Source: Spirosoma sp. 48-14
Lineage (GTDB): Bacteria > Bacteroidota > Bacteroidia > Cytophagales > Spirosomataceae
Assembly (NCBI RefSeq): GCF_001898575.1
Contig: NZ_MKUD01000042.1
Span: forward strand, 1 to 60,487
Direction: 5' to 3'
Length of the DNA stretch: 60,487 nucleotides
The first letter of the stretch is position 1. Every line of letters starts with the position of its first letter. This document shows, one piece after another, positions 16,197 through 24,165 of the stretch. The translations under genes and the position numbers were made by a program. Under the pieces are notes generated by a model. The model worked only from the letters and a program-made list of their open reading frames with translations, searched no databases and was not told the DNA's origin.

Positions 16197-17486
16197 CTAT
16201 TTATCGTTATTCGCTTGTGTCAATCGTTGTGAAACTGCTTTGTCAAGTAGTGCAGTTATTAATGGTTCCATATTAATGTTTCTAAGTTTTGATGAAAAAG
16301 TCATTGCACCTAACCGTAAGAATAATTTCCCTATTACTTCGTCCGCAAAACTGCTTGATATTACAGGAACACCTTCCCAATCAATTATAAGAGGATATGT
16401 AGGCTCTGCATTCATTAAGTTTACTATTTTAGTTCTAATCTGCTCACCTGAATGTCGTGTGCCGAATCCTGTGGTTTCTTCTTTCATTTTTAACATTAAC
16501 GCATTTCGGTCATCCATCTCATAGATAATCTCTATCATGTCAACAGGCTTATACTCCTTACCATTCCTAAAAACTAATGCCTTCGAAACAGAGAACTCCT
16601 TTTTTATTTTTAATTGACCAGCAATTATTGTCCCTTGAAAATTTTGAAATTCTGTTCTTGGACTTTTCATTGTTTCGCTTTCAGTAGTTAGCAAACGTCC
16701 AAAACCACTTGTGATTTCAAATGAACCGCCTGTCATAGTAGTTACTCTTAATGAGCCTGCAAGACCGTTTCCTTGTCCGAATTTTGGGTTTCTTGTTACT
16801 CCGGCTTTTATTGCTTCACCAATTGCCTGTGCATCTGTTCTCAAAGTAGGAATACCTTCTTTAAGTGATGATAGTATTCCTTGTCCACCATCAACAACTG
16901 CAAAAGCAATTGTTCTATGTTGTGGGTATGTTGTTGCTTGAACGAAACCACCAATGTCAGACAATGAATGATTTAATACGTTATCCGTCAACTCATTTAT
17001 GGACCATTCTAATCCTGAAATTATATCTCTTGGCAACTCCATATTACGAATAACAACATCCATTAGGTTGTCAACTGAGTTTTTTTGTTCTATTGCGTCT
17101 CTAAAAAGTGTCGTAACTAGATGTCTGTCGTGAGTGGATTCTGATTGCTCATATTGTTCAGGGGATAAAAAGAATGCCCAATTAACTGCTCTAAATAGTC
17201 TGCGTGTATGGTCGTCATTAGGTAAGACTATGTTCACGTTGTAACCTTCTTTTCTTAGCTTATTGACTGTTGTAATTATTGGCAGCATCCCATTTGGATA
17301 TGCATTTATAACAGTTGAAAAGTCAATTGTTAGGTCACTGTTGCCCGTGTTTTTTAATACCGATACTGCTCCGCAGAAGTCAGCAACATTGAATGAGTTC
17401 ACCTTCCCAGAAACAATAATTGTGCTGTCTCTTTGGCGAAACCAAGTCGTTCTACTGGGTTCTTTATATGGTCTGTAATGTTTCAT
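16197..17486 (-). CDS. GHKL ATPase with STAS-like domains (partner-switch fusion)
   Basis: The 429-residue protein joins three parts. Residues ~20-110 look like a STAS-type fold (LTIDFSTVINAYPNG). Residues ~150-300 are a GHKL ATPase with an N-box (E165, N169 in INELTDNVLNHS), a G1 box VVDGGQGI (198-205) and a G2 box GQGNGLAG (237-244). Residues ~340-420 match the STAS-like DUF4325 type (YPLIIDWEGVPVISSSFADEVIG). No His-kinase H-box is present, so it resembles an anti-sigma-factor kinase fused to its own antagonist domain. It lies at the start of the low-GC cassette-like island with its own attC-like site downstream. Its role, possibly in defence or regulation, is inferred from position only. 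Confidence 0.7.
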   Translation of the reverse strand: MKHYRPYKEPSRTTWFRQRDSTIIVSGKVNSFNVADFCGAVSVLKNTGNSDLTIDFSTVINAYPNGMLPIITTVNKLRKEGYNVNIVLPNDDHTRRLFRAVNWAFFLSPEQYEQSESTHDRHLVTTLFRDAIEQKNSVDNLMDVVIRNMELPRDIISGLEWSINELTDNVLNHSLSDIGGFVQATTYPQHRTIAFAVVDGGQGILSSLKEGIPTLRTDAQAIGEAIKAGVTRNPKFGQGNGLAGSLRVTTMTGGSFEITSGFGRLLTTESETMKSPRTEFQNFQGTIIAGQLKIKKEFSVSKALVFRNGKEYKPVDMIEIIYEMDDRNALMLKMKEETTGFGTRHSGEQIRTKIVNLMNAEPTYPLIIDWEGVPVISSSFADEVIGKLFLRLGAMTFSSKLRNINMEPLITALLDKAVSQRLTQANNDK

Positions 17487-17834
17487 TTATTATAACTGCT
17501 AACTCCTAAATATACGAAAGTTTTGCAGTATTTTATTGATTTTTTTGTGTTTTAAAAGTAAATAATATAATAATATTGTTGTATGGTATAGGTTACTCAA
17601 GATGGCTTATCTATTGAAAAGTATAGAATAATTGCACAATGATTCGCGCTAATCTGCTTTACACAACGAATCCTCCTTGTGCCGTCTAAGTGCTTGATAG
17701 GCAAGGAAATTAATCCGGTTAATCGCTTTTTATTGTGTTGCGCCTGCTAATTGGCATGAAAGATTCCCGACAGAATACCTTCTTTTTCATTATTTATTTT
17801 GACAAATAAAGTTTTCTAATTCTTCTCGTTAACC
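17487..17834. other. AT-rich spacer at the right edge of the island
   Basis: No open reading frame with recognisable content. A TGCTAAC core-like box sits at 17497-17503, immediately upstream of the ATPase gene, but no matching second half was found. GC content rises from very low (17510-17600) toward the chromosomal average after about 17640, so the island boundary lies here. A weak A/T-rich TTTTGACAAATAAAG is present near 17797. Confidence 0.4.
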
Positions 17835-17870
17835 TGTGCGTAACCACACATATTTGTGCGAAATCGCACA
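17835..17870. promoter_or_regulatory. Two palindromic operator boxes upstream of the efflux cluster
   Basis: TGTGCG-TAAC-CACACA (17835-17850) and TGTGCG-AAAT-CGCACA (17855-17870) are two 16-bp dyads whose centres are exactly 20 bp apart, about two helical turns. This is the usual form of an NtrC-type upstream activating site. A run of eight T follows the second dyad, so a terminator reading on the plus strand is an alternative, but no plus-strand gene precedes it. Confidence 0.55.
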
Positions 17871-17921
17871 TTTTTTTTGCGACTAATATAGTGAAAATTC
17901 TATTAATCAGGGTGTTACGGG

Positions 17922-17938
17922 TTGGCATGTTGTTTGGC
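17922..17938 (+). promoter_or_regulatory. Sigma-54-like promoter
   Basis: TTGGCATG-N4-TTGGC resembles the -24/-12 consensus TTGGCACG-N4-TTGCW with one mismatch in each half. It is about 55 bp downstream of the paired dyads and just before the adaptor gene. If right, the leader is very short, and the second in-frame ATG at 17967 could be the true start. Confidence 0.4.
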
Positions 17939-17951
17939 TGGTTATCTGTAG

Positions 17952-19226
17952 ATGACAACACAGAAAATGGACAGAGAACTAGCCCCGGAAGTAGTGACCC
18001 GAAGTCGCAACAAAAACCTGCTGGTGGGCGTGGTAGTGGTGGTGGGGCTGGCCGTAGCCCTGACCTGGGCGCGCGATGCACTGAAAACCTCCGTCGAAGC
18101 AGAGAAAATACGGTTAGCGACGGCCGAGATCGGACCCGTTGAGAATACGCTCGATGCAACGGGGGAAGTGATTCCGGCTTTCGAACAGGTGATTACCAGC
18201 CCCATCCGGGCCAGCATCCGGCGGGTACTGCTCACACCCGGAACATCCGTAAAACCCGGCCAGCCCATCCTCGATCTTGATAAATCGCTGACGGAAATTG
18301 AACTGGAGAAAATAAAGGATCAACTCGAACTCAAACGAAACGGTATCGACCAGTTACGGATGAAGCTTACGAAAAGCCTGTACGATGCCGAAGTAAATGA
18401 CCAGATCAAGCAACTCAATATCAGCAAACTAAGAGCCGAACTCGAAGGCATCCGCCGTTTGCAGAAAGTAGGCGGGAACACGGCCGAAGATGTCACCCGC
18501 TCCGAAAATGCCCTGCGCGTGGCTGAACTGGAAAAGAAGCAACTGGAGAATGATCTGAATTACAACCGGCAGTCGATGGGGGCGAGCCTGCGCGAAACAA
18601 CCTTACAGGCGCAGATCGAAGAAAAAAATGTCAAAGAGTTACAGCATAAACTAAAGCAGGCCGACATCGTTGCCGATCGGCCGGGGGTGCTGACCTGGGT
18701 CAACGAAAATATTGGTTCGGCTGTCAACGAAGGAGAAATGCTGGCGAAACTGGCCGATCTGGCCAGCTTTCGGGTCGAAGGGTCCTGCTCAGATGTGTAC
18801 GCCGATCAGGTGAAAGTGGGGCTGCCCGTTATTGTGAAAGTAAACGAGACATCGCTTCGGGGGCAGATCACACAGGTAAAACCCGCTGTCAAGAACGGCA
18901 TAGTTCAGTTTGTGATTCAGTTGGACGATAACCGTCATACCTCGTTGCGGCCCAACATGAAGGCCGATGTGTTTATAGTAACCAACCGTACCGCCAATGC
19001 CGTTCGGGTGGCGAATGGACCCGCGTTTAAGGGAAAGCGGAAACAGTTTGTCTATGTATTGCCGAAAGGGGAGAAGGTGGCTCATCGACGGGAAGTGACC
19101 ATCGGCCTCTCCAACTTCAATTTCGTGGAGATTAAGCAGGGACTTCAGCCGGGAGAACAGATCATTCTGACGGACCTGAGCGAGTACGAGCATCTGGAAG
19201 ACATTACGATTACCCCGAAACGTTAG
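17952..19226 (+). CDS. HlyD/MacA-type periplasmic adaptor of an efflux system
   Basis: The 424-residue protein has a short cytoplasmic start, one membrane anchor (about 22-42, LLVGVVVVVGLAVALTW), a split lipoyl/biotinyl-like domain (around PIRASIRRVLLTPGTSVKPGQPILDLD), a long coiled-coil hairpin (about 115-235, rich in Glu, Lys and Leu) and a beta-barrel part ending at LQPGEQIILTDLSEY. It would bridge the inner-membrane ABC permeases and the outer-membrane TolC-like protein encoded next. The stop lies 4 bp before the TolC-type start. A second in-frame ATG at 17967 is possible. Confidence 0.9.
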   Translation: MTTQKMDRELAPEVVTRSRNKNLLVGVVVVVGLAVALTWARDALKTSVEAEKIRLATAEIGPVENTLDATGEVIPAFEQVITSPIRASIRRVLLTPGTSVKPGQPILDLDKSLTEIELEKIKDQLELKRNGIDQLRMKLTKSLYDAEVNDQIKQLNISKLRAELEGIRRLQKVGGNTAEDVTRSENALRVAELEKKQLENDLNYNRQSMGASLRETTLQAQIEEKNVKELQHKLKQADIVADRPGVLTWVNENIGSAVNEGEMLAKLADLASFRVEGSCSDVYADQVKVGLPVIVKVNETSLRGQITQVKPAVKNGIVQFVIQLDDNRHTSLRPNMKADVFIVTNRTANAVRVANGPAFKGKRKQFVYVLPKGEKVAHRREVTIGLSNFNFVEIKQGLQPGEQIILTDLSEYEHLEDITITPKR

Positions 19227-19230
19227 CCCC

Positions 19231-20676
19231 ATGAACCGTCTCTACATCTTTCTTTTCGGCTTACTGGCGATGGCGGGGCAATCCTTCGGACAGGCACAGG
19301 TGATGACGCTCAGCGAGGTATTGCAACTGGCGCACGGGCAGTCAGTGGCATCGAAACGGGCCGCTACCCAGCAGCGTACCAATGTCTGGTCGTACCGCTC
19401 GTTTCTGGCCCAGTTCAAACCCCAGCTTAGCCTGGACGGAACCTTGCCGAATTTCACCCGATCGTATGTTCAGGTAGTGCAGCCCGATGGAAACATTCGA
19501 TTTGAACCCGTTTCATACAACAACTCGACGCTGAATTTATCGCTTAGCCAGACGATTGCTCCCACAGGCGGGACCATTTTTATCCAGAAACAGATTCAGC
19601 GGTTCGATAATTTTATCCAGAACAATACCCTCTATAACGGTGTCCCGTTTGGTATTGGGCTGACCCAGCCACTTTTTCAATTCAATGTCATGCGTTGGGA
19701 TCGTCGGATTCAGCCATTGCTGTATGCTGAAGGGAATCAGCAGCTTATTGAAAATCTGGAGCAGGTTTCGTTATCGGCTACGACCCTGTATTTTGATCTG
19801 CTGGTGGCCCAGGTGAATCTGCAAATTGCTGAAACGAACCGGGCCAACAACGATACCCTGTACCGAATTGCGCTGCACAAATTGGACCTGGGCCGGATTT
19901 CACAGAACGACCTGTTGCAGTTGAAAATGAGTGTGCTCAGTGCCGAAAAAGATCTGGCTTCGGCTCAGCAGACGGCGGCAGTAGCGTCGCTAAAACTCAA
20001 AACGTTTATTGGAGCGCGTGATGATCGCCCGTTCGAACTGGTTATTCCAGGTCAACTGCCCGTACTGAATGTCGATGTGAAGCGGGCGCTCGATGAAGCC
20101 ACGGCCAACCGTTCGGCCGCCATCGCTTTCCGCCGACGGCAGCTGGAAGCCGACCGCGACCTAGACAAGGCCCGCAAAAATAACGGCCTGAATGCCTTGT
20201 TAACAGCAGGGTACGGGTTGTCGAATCAGGGGCCAAATCTGGGGGATATTTATGTGAAACCGCAGAACCGCGAATACATTTCGTTGCAGTTTACCCTACC
20301 CATTATGACCTGGGGCCGCGCGCAGGCAACAGTCGAAACCGCAAAAGCGAATCGTGAGCTGACCCAGCAGACGGTGGAGCAGGATAAGCTGACGTTTGAA
20401 CAGGAAATTTTTACGCAGGTGACGCTCCTTCAGATGCTTCGCCAGCAGGTAACGCTCACGGCGCAGGCCGACCAGATCGGGCAGAATCGCTATCAGATCG
20501 CGCAGGATCGCTTTCGGCTCAGTGATTTGAGTGTGACCGATTTAAGTATTGCCACGCAGGAAAAAGACCGCGCCCGTCGGGATGCCATCCTCGCTCTGCG
20601 CGATTTCTGGCAGGCGCATTTTACCCTGCGTTTATTGACCTTATACGATTTTGAAACAAACCAGAAAATTAAATGA
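19231..20676 (+). CDS. TolC-family outer membrane efflux protein
   Basis: The 481-residue protein has a signal peptide (MNRLYIFLFGLLAMAGQSFGQ) and two outer-membrane-efflux repeats with the usual long coiled-coil helices (for example LYFDLLVAQVNLQIAETNRANNDTLYRIA and the C-terminal Q-rich helices). It opens with MTLSEVLQLA, typical of the family. It forms the outer-membrane duct of the system with the adaptor upstream and ABC proteins downstream, and is probably in the same transcript. Confidence 0.9.
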   Translation: MNRLYIFLFGLLAMAGQSFGQAQVMTLSEVLQLAHGQSVASKRAATQQRTNVWSYRSFLAQFKPQLSLDGTLPNFTRSYVQVVQPDGNIRFEPVSYNNSTLNLSLSQTIAPTGGTIFIQKQIQRFDNFIQNNTLYNGVPFGIGLTQPLFQFNVMRWDRRIQPLLYAEGNQQLIENLEQVSLSATTLYFDLLVAQVNLQIAETNRANNDTLYRIALHKLDLGRISQNDLLQLKMSVLSAEKDLASAQQTAAVASLKLKTFIGARDDRPFELVIPGQLPVLNVDVKRALDEATANRSAAIAFRRRQLEADRDLDKARKNNGLNALLTAGYGLSNQGPNLGDIYVKPQNREYISLQFTLPIMTWGRAQATVETAKANRELTQQTVEQDKLTFEQEIFTQVTLLQMLRQQVTLTAQADQIGQNRYQIAQDRFRLSDLSVTDLSIATQEKDRARRDAILALRDFWQAHFTLRLLTLYDFETNQKIK

Positions 20677-20765
20677 AGGAGGAGAGAAGAAAGGGGAAGG
20701 GATGAACGCTGAATCCTGTAATCCTTTCCTCCCTTTCTTTTCTCCTCCTTCCTCCCCCAAAAACC
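20677..20765. repeat. Gap-filling inverted repeat (element 2)
   Basis: The whole spacer between the TolC-type stop and the ABC ATPase start is a purine-rich arm of GGAGGAGAGAAGAAAGGGGA type (20678-20703) followed, after a ~25-nt loop, by its pyrimidine-rich complement (about 20725-20755). The match is imperfect but long. It ends about 10 bp before the ATG. Confidence 0.75.
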
Positions 20766-21428
20766 ATGATACACCTCCAAAACATCGAAAAAGTGTACCG
20801 CACCAGCACCATCGAGACGCTGGCACTAAACAACATCAACCTGAATATCCGGAAAGGCGAGTTTGTCTCCATCATGGGGCCGTCGGGTTGTGGTAAAAGT
20901 ACGCTCCTGAACGTGATGGGCCTGCTGGATGAACCCTCGAAAGGAACTGTCGAGATTGATGGACAGGCCGTTACGCAGTACCGCGACAAAGAACTGGCAC
21001 AACTACGGAATCAGAAGATTGGCTTCATTTTTCAGAGCTTCCACCTGATCAACGATCTGTCGGTACTCGATAACGTCGAGATCCCGCTCCTGTATCGTTC
21101 GGCCAACGGGCGCCCGCGTCAGGAATACGCGAAAGATGCCCTGATGAAAGTGGGCTTAAGCAACCGGATGAAGCATTTTCCCAAGCAATTGTCGGGTGGG
21201 CAGAAACAGCGTGTGGCCATTGCCCGTGCCATCGTTGGTAATCCTGACATCATCTTGGCCGATGAGCCCACGGGTAACCTCGATAGTGCAATGGGCAACG
21301 AAATCATGAATATTCTCCAGCAGCTCAACAACGACGGGGCTACCATTGTGATGGTGACGCACGACGAACAAATGGCCAAACGCACCCACCGCCTGGTAAG
21401 GTTATTTGATGGGACGCAAGTACTGTAA
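20766..21428 (+). CDS. ABC transporter ATP-binding protein (MacB/LolD type)
   Basis: The 220-residue ATPase carries Walker A GPSGCGKST (about 38-46), the Q-loop FIFQSFHL, signature LSGGQKQRVAIARAI, Walker B IILADEPTGNLD and the H-loop VMVTHDE. The length and the sequence SVLDNVEIPLLYR are typical for the ATPases that drive FtsX/MacB-type mechanotransmission permeases, two of which follow. Confidence 0.94.
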   Translation: MIHLQNIEKVYRTSTIETLALNNINLNIRKGEFVSIMGPSGCGKSTLLNVMGLLDEPSKGTVEIDGQAVTQYRDKELAQLRNQKIGFIFQSFHLINDLSVLDNVEIPLLYRSANGRPRQEYAKDALMKVGLSNRMKHFPKQLSGGQKQRVAIARAIVGNPDIILADEPTGNLDSAMGNEIMNILQQLNNDGATIVMVTHDEQMAKRTHRLVRLFDGTQVL

Positions 21429-21528
21429 AGAGCGAAAGAGTGAATGAGTGAAAGAGCGCCAAGTAACGGTTCACAATTTTCCTCCTCACTCTGCCCTCCG
21501 CTCTTTCACTCATTCACTCTTTCGCTCT
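21429..21528. repeat. Gap-filling inverted repeat (element 3), perfect 30-bp arms
   Basis: Starting at the first base after the ATPase stop, a 30-bp arm (21429-21458, words such as AGAGCGAAAGAGTGAATGAG) is repeated as its exact reverse complement at 21499-21528, 6 bp before the permease ATG. The 40-nt loop is pyrimidine-rich. The left arm is identical to the left arm of element 4. Confidence 0.92.
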
Positions 21529-21534
21529 TTAATC

Positions 21535-22782
21535 ATGCTAACAAATTATATAAAAATCGCCTGGAAGGTTTTGCTGCGGCATCCGTTTTATACCTTCATT
21601 ACGCTCTTCGGCATTAGTCTGACCCTGACGGTGCTAATGGTGCTGACGTCCTTTCTGGATCACCTGGTAGGAACGCATTACCCTGAAATGAAGCGTGACC
21701 GCTCGCTTTACCTGATGCTGATGGTTCAGCGCGACTCGGCCCACACGGGCAGAAGCTCCGGGCCAATGAGTTTTAAGTTTCTGACGAATTACGCTAAAAC
21801 GCTGAAAACGCCCGAACGGGTAACCATTTTTTCCGCCTTCAATAGTTCCAATGCCTACGTGGGTTCGCAGAAAATTAAGCTGAAAACCAAATTTACCGAC
21901 GCCGATTTCTGGCAGGTGATGGATTTTAAGTTTCTGGAGGGTAAGCCTTACAACGAACAGAATATTGCCAATGGCGATTACGTAGTGGTCATTACGGACG
22001 ATTTCAGGAAACAGTATTTTTCTGACGCAACTGAATCCGTTATTGGCAAAGACGTTGATATCGAAAACATCCACTATAAGGTAATTGGCGTTGTGAAAGG
22101 CAGTCCCGTTACCCGGCCGGTAACCTGCGCCGACGTTTATTTTCCATACACGGCGCCTAAAAGCAACTACCAGCGAGACGGGATGCGGGGTGGATTCATG
22201 AGTATTCTGCTCGCCAGAGACAAATCGGACCTACCGGCTATAAACGAGGAGTTTCAAAGCCGCATTAGCCAGATTCCGTTGCCGGGTGTCGAAAATGGGT
22301 ACAAATACACTACCCTGGAAGTAAAATCGGAGCCTTACGCAGAGAATTTCATCGGTCAGATTATAGATGGTGGCCCCGGTCTCAAGGCGATTCTGTTTGG
22401 TGTCATCGGATTTATCCTGTTCATGCTGCTGGGATTACCCGCGATCAACTTAGTGAACGTCAACGTGAGCCGGATTATGGAACGTGGGTCGGAAATTGGC
22501 GTTCGTAAAGCCTTCGGGGCGCCCGTTCGCACACTGGTCTGGCAGTTTATCATCGAGAATATTTTCATCACGTTCATAGGCGGGGCGATTGCCCTCTTGC
22601 TGACGAGCATCGTGATCTATTTCATCAACAGCAGTGGCTGGATCGCCTACGCCGATCTGACCATTAACCTGAGCGTCTTTCTAATCAGTATCCTGGTTTG
22701 TCTGATTTTCGGTTTCCTGTCGGGCGTACTCCCCGCCCTGCGCATGTCGAAACTTACCATTGCCGAAGCACTGAAATCTTAA
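21535..22782 (+). CDS. FtsX/MacB-type ABC permease 1
   Basis: With the ATG at 21535 the protein has 415 residues. A longer frame starting at 21448 merely reads through inverted repeat 3. It has one membrane segment near residues 20-42, a periplasmic MacB_PCD-like domain (about 43-270, with FRKQYFSDATESVIGKDV and the AIL-free EVKSEPY segment) and three C-terminal membrane segments of the FtsX domain (FGVIGFILFMLLGLPAINLV; the cytoplasmic ERGSEIGVRKAFGA turn; final NLSVFLISILVCLIFGFLSG). It works with the ATPase and permease 2, which is a diverged paralogue. Confidence 0.9.
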   Translation: MLTNYIKIAWKVLLRHPFYTFITLFGISLTLTVLMVLTSFLDHLVGTHYPEMKRDRSLYLMLMVQRDSAHTGRSSGPMSFKFLTNYAKTLKTPERVTIFSAFNSSNAYVGSQKIKLKTKFTDADFWQVMDFKFLEGKPYNEQNIANGDYVVVITDDFRKQYFSDATESVIGKDVDIENIHYKVIGVVKGSPVTRPVTCADVYFPYTAPKSNYQRDGMRGGFMSILLARDKSDLPAINEEFQSRISQIPLPGVENGYKYTTLEVKSEPYAENFIGQIIDGGPGLKAILFGVIGFILFMLLGLPAINLVNVNVSRIMERGSEIGVRKAFGAPVRTLVWQFIIENIFITFIGGAIALLLTSIVIYFINSSGWIAYADLTINLSVFLISILVCLIFGFLSGVLPALRMSKLTIAEALKS

Positions 22783-22874
22783 AGAGCGAAAGAGTGAATG
22801 AGTGAAAGAGCGAACTGTTCGCTATCCATTATTTTTCACCCATCCGCTCTTTCGCTCATTCACTCTTTCACCCT
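22783..22874. repeat. Gap-filling inverted repeat (element 4)
   Basis: The left arm (22783-22812) begins right after the permease 1 stop and is identical over 30 bp to the left arm of element 3. The right arm (22845-22874) is its reverse complement with about three changes (T/C and A/G type), and ends 5 bp before the next ATG. The loop of 32 nt differs from element 3. Confidence 0.9.
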
Positions 22875-22879
22875 TTATC

Positions 22880-24037
22880 ATGATGCTACAACATCTCTTT
22901 AAACTCATCTGGAATAAGAAGAAGACCCACATGCTGCTGATTGTCGAAATCTGGGCTTCGTTTATGGTGTTATTTGGTCTGGCCACGCTGATCGTCGTGA
23001 ACGTCGGCAATTACCGCGAACCGCTGGGTTTCTCGTACGAACGGGTTTGGGCAATCGGCCTGAATACGAATCAGGACACGACCGAACTGGCGGATAAAGT
23101 CCAGCGAATTGTCCAGCGATTAAACACTTACCCGGAAGTGGAATCGGTTTCGCGGATGAGCAGTAATTTCCCGTTTTCGGCTAATCAGATGAATAATGGC
23201 ATCGAATACAACAAGCGTCATGTATTGGCTGATCATTATGTGACTGATGAAAATTTTGCCAAAACACTCGAAATGCCCGTTGTAGCGGGTAAGTGGTATC
23301 GGCATACAGATAGCGTGGGTAAATATTGGCCCATCGTAATCAACCAGAAGGCGAAAGAAGGGCTTTTTGGCGACGAAAACGCGCTGGGTAAAGTGGTTGG
23401 CGAACGGCTTAAGGTGGTGGGGGTCGTTGATAATTTCAAAGCCAAAGGTGAATTTATGTCGAATAAACCCGCCTACTTTGAATTAGTAAACGCAAAGGAC
23501 TCCTGGAACAACACTATGCTGATCAGGGTGAAGCCGGGAACGGATGCCGTATTCGAAGCGAAAGTGGTAAAGGATATTGCCACGATGGTGAAAGGCTGGA
23601 GCGTAGAGGTCGACTATCAGACCGATTCCCGAAAGAATCAACATAACCTGGTGCTGGTGCCTGTTATCATTGCGTCCATTATATCCGGGTTTTTGCTGAT
23701 CAATGTATCATTGGGATTATTCGGTGTCCTGAACCTGAGCATCGCCAAACGACGGGGCGAAATTGGCTTACGCCGAGCCATTGGGGCTACGGGCAGTGGG
23801 ATTGCATCGCAGTTCATCGGTGAAATCTGGGTATTGGCTACCCTTGCTATGCTCATCGGTTTGCTCTTTGCGGCTCAGTTTCCAATTCTCAACGTGTTCG
23901 ATTTGCAGGCTGGGGTATATATTACGGCTATCCTGATCGCCATCGCCGTTATTTACGGAATCGTTACACTCTGCGCCTTATTCCCCAGCCGTCAGGCAGC
24001 CCTGATTCAACCCGCCGTGGCCTTGCATGAAGAGTAG
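22880..24037 (+). CDS. FtsX/MacB-type ABC permease 2
   Basis: The start is ATG at 22880 or 22883; the longer frame from 22802 reads through inverted repeat 4. The ~385-residue protein has an N-terminal membrane segment (MLLIVEIWASFMVLFGLATLIVV), a periplasmic domain and three C-terminal membrane segments with the FtsX turn KRRGEIGLRRAIGATGSGI. It is a paralogue of permease 1 and probably forms a heterodimer with it. Confidence 0.9.
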   Translation: MMLQHLFKLIWNKKKTHMLLIVEIWASFMVLFGLATLIVVNVGNYREPLGFSYERVWAIGLNTNQDTTELADKVQRIVQRLNTYPEVESVSRMSSNFPFSANQMNNGIEYNKRHVLADHYVTDENFAKTLEMPVVAGKWYRHTDSVGKYWPIVINQKAKEGLFGDENALGKVVGERLKVVGVVDNFKAKGEFMSNKPAYFELVNAKDSWNNTMLIRVKPGTDAVFEAKVVKDIATMVKGWSVEVDYQTDSRKNQHNLVLVPVIIASIISGFLLINVSLGLFGVLNLSIAKRRGEIGLRRAIGATGSGIASQFIGEIWVLATLAMLIGLLFAAQFPILNVFDLQAGVYITAILIAIAVIYGIVTLCALFPSRQAALIQPAVALHEE

Positions 24038-24153
24038 AGACGCAATACCTTGCGTCTCCTTTGCGTCAGCAACGGGGTCGTCTCCCTTAAATCTTTAAAA
24101 AACGGCTGCAAACGCCATACGGTCGGGAGACGCCAGGTATGTCGTCTCTACAG
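24034..24153. repeat. Gap-filling inverted repeat (element 5)
   Basis: Arms of about 26 bp, GTAGAGACGCAATACCTTGC... (24034-24059) and its near complement at 24126-24153, bracket the gap between permease 2 and the regulator gene. The left arm is itself a hairpin (GAGACGCAA-TACC-TTGCGTCTC). It overlaps the permease stop codon and ends 12 bp before the regulator ATG. Confidence 0.8.
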
Positions 24154-24165
24154 ATTTTTACCATC

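Noticed and set aside
17855..17880. Rho-independent terminator (dyad plus eight T)
   Set aside because: No plus-strand gene lies upstream, and the second dyad at 20-bp distance fits an operator better. Kept as an alternative in the feature entry.
21448..21534. Upstream extension of permease 1
   Set aside because: The added residues are the translation of inverted repeat 3, and the FtsX-type membrane start lies at 21535.
21429..22874. CRISPR array
   Set aside because: The repeated words are only 6-10 bp, contiguous and mirrored; there are no regular unique spacers and no cas genes.
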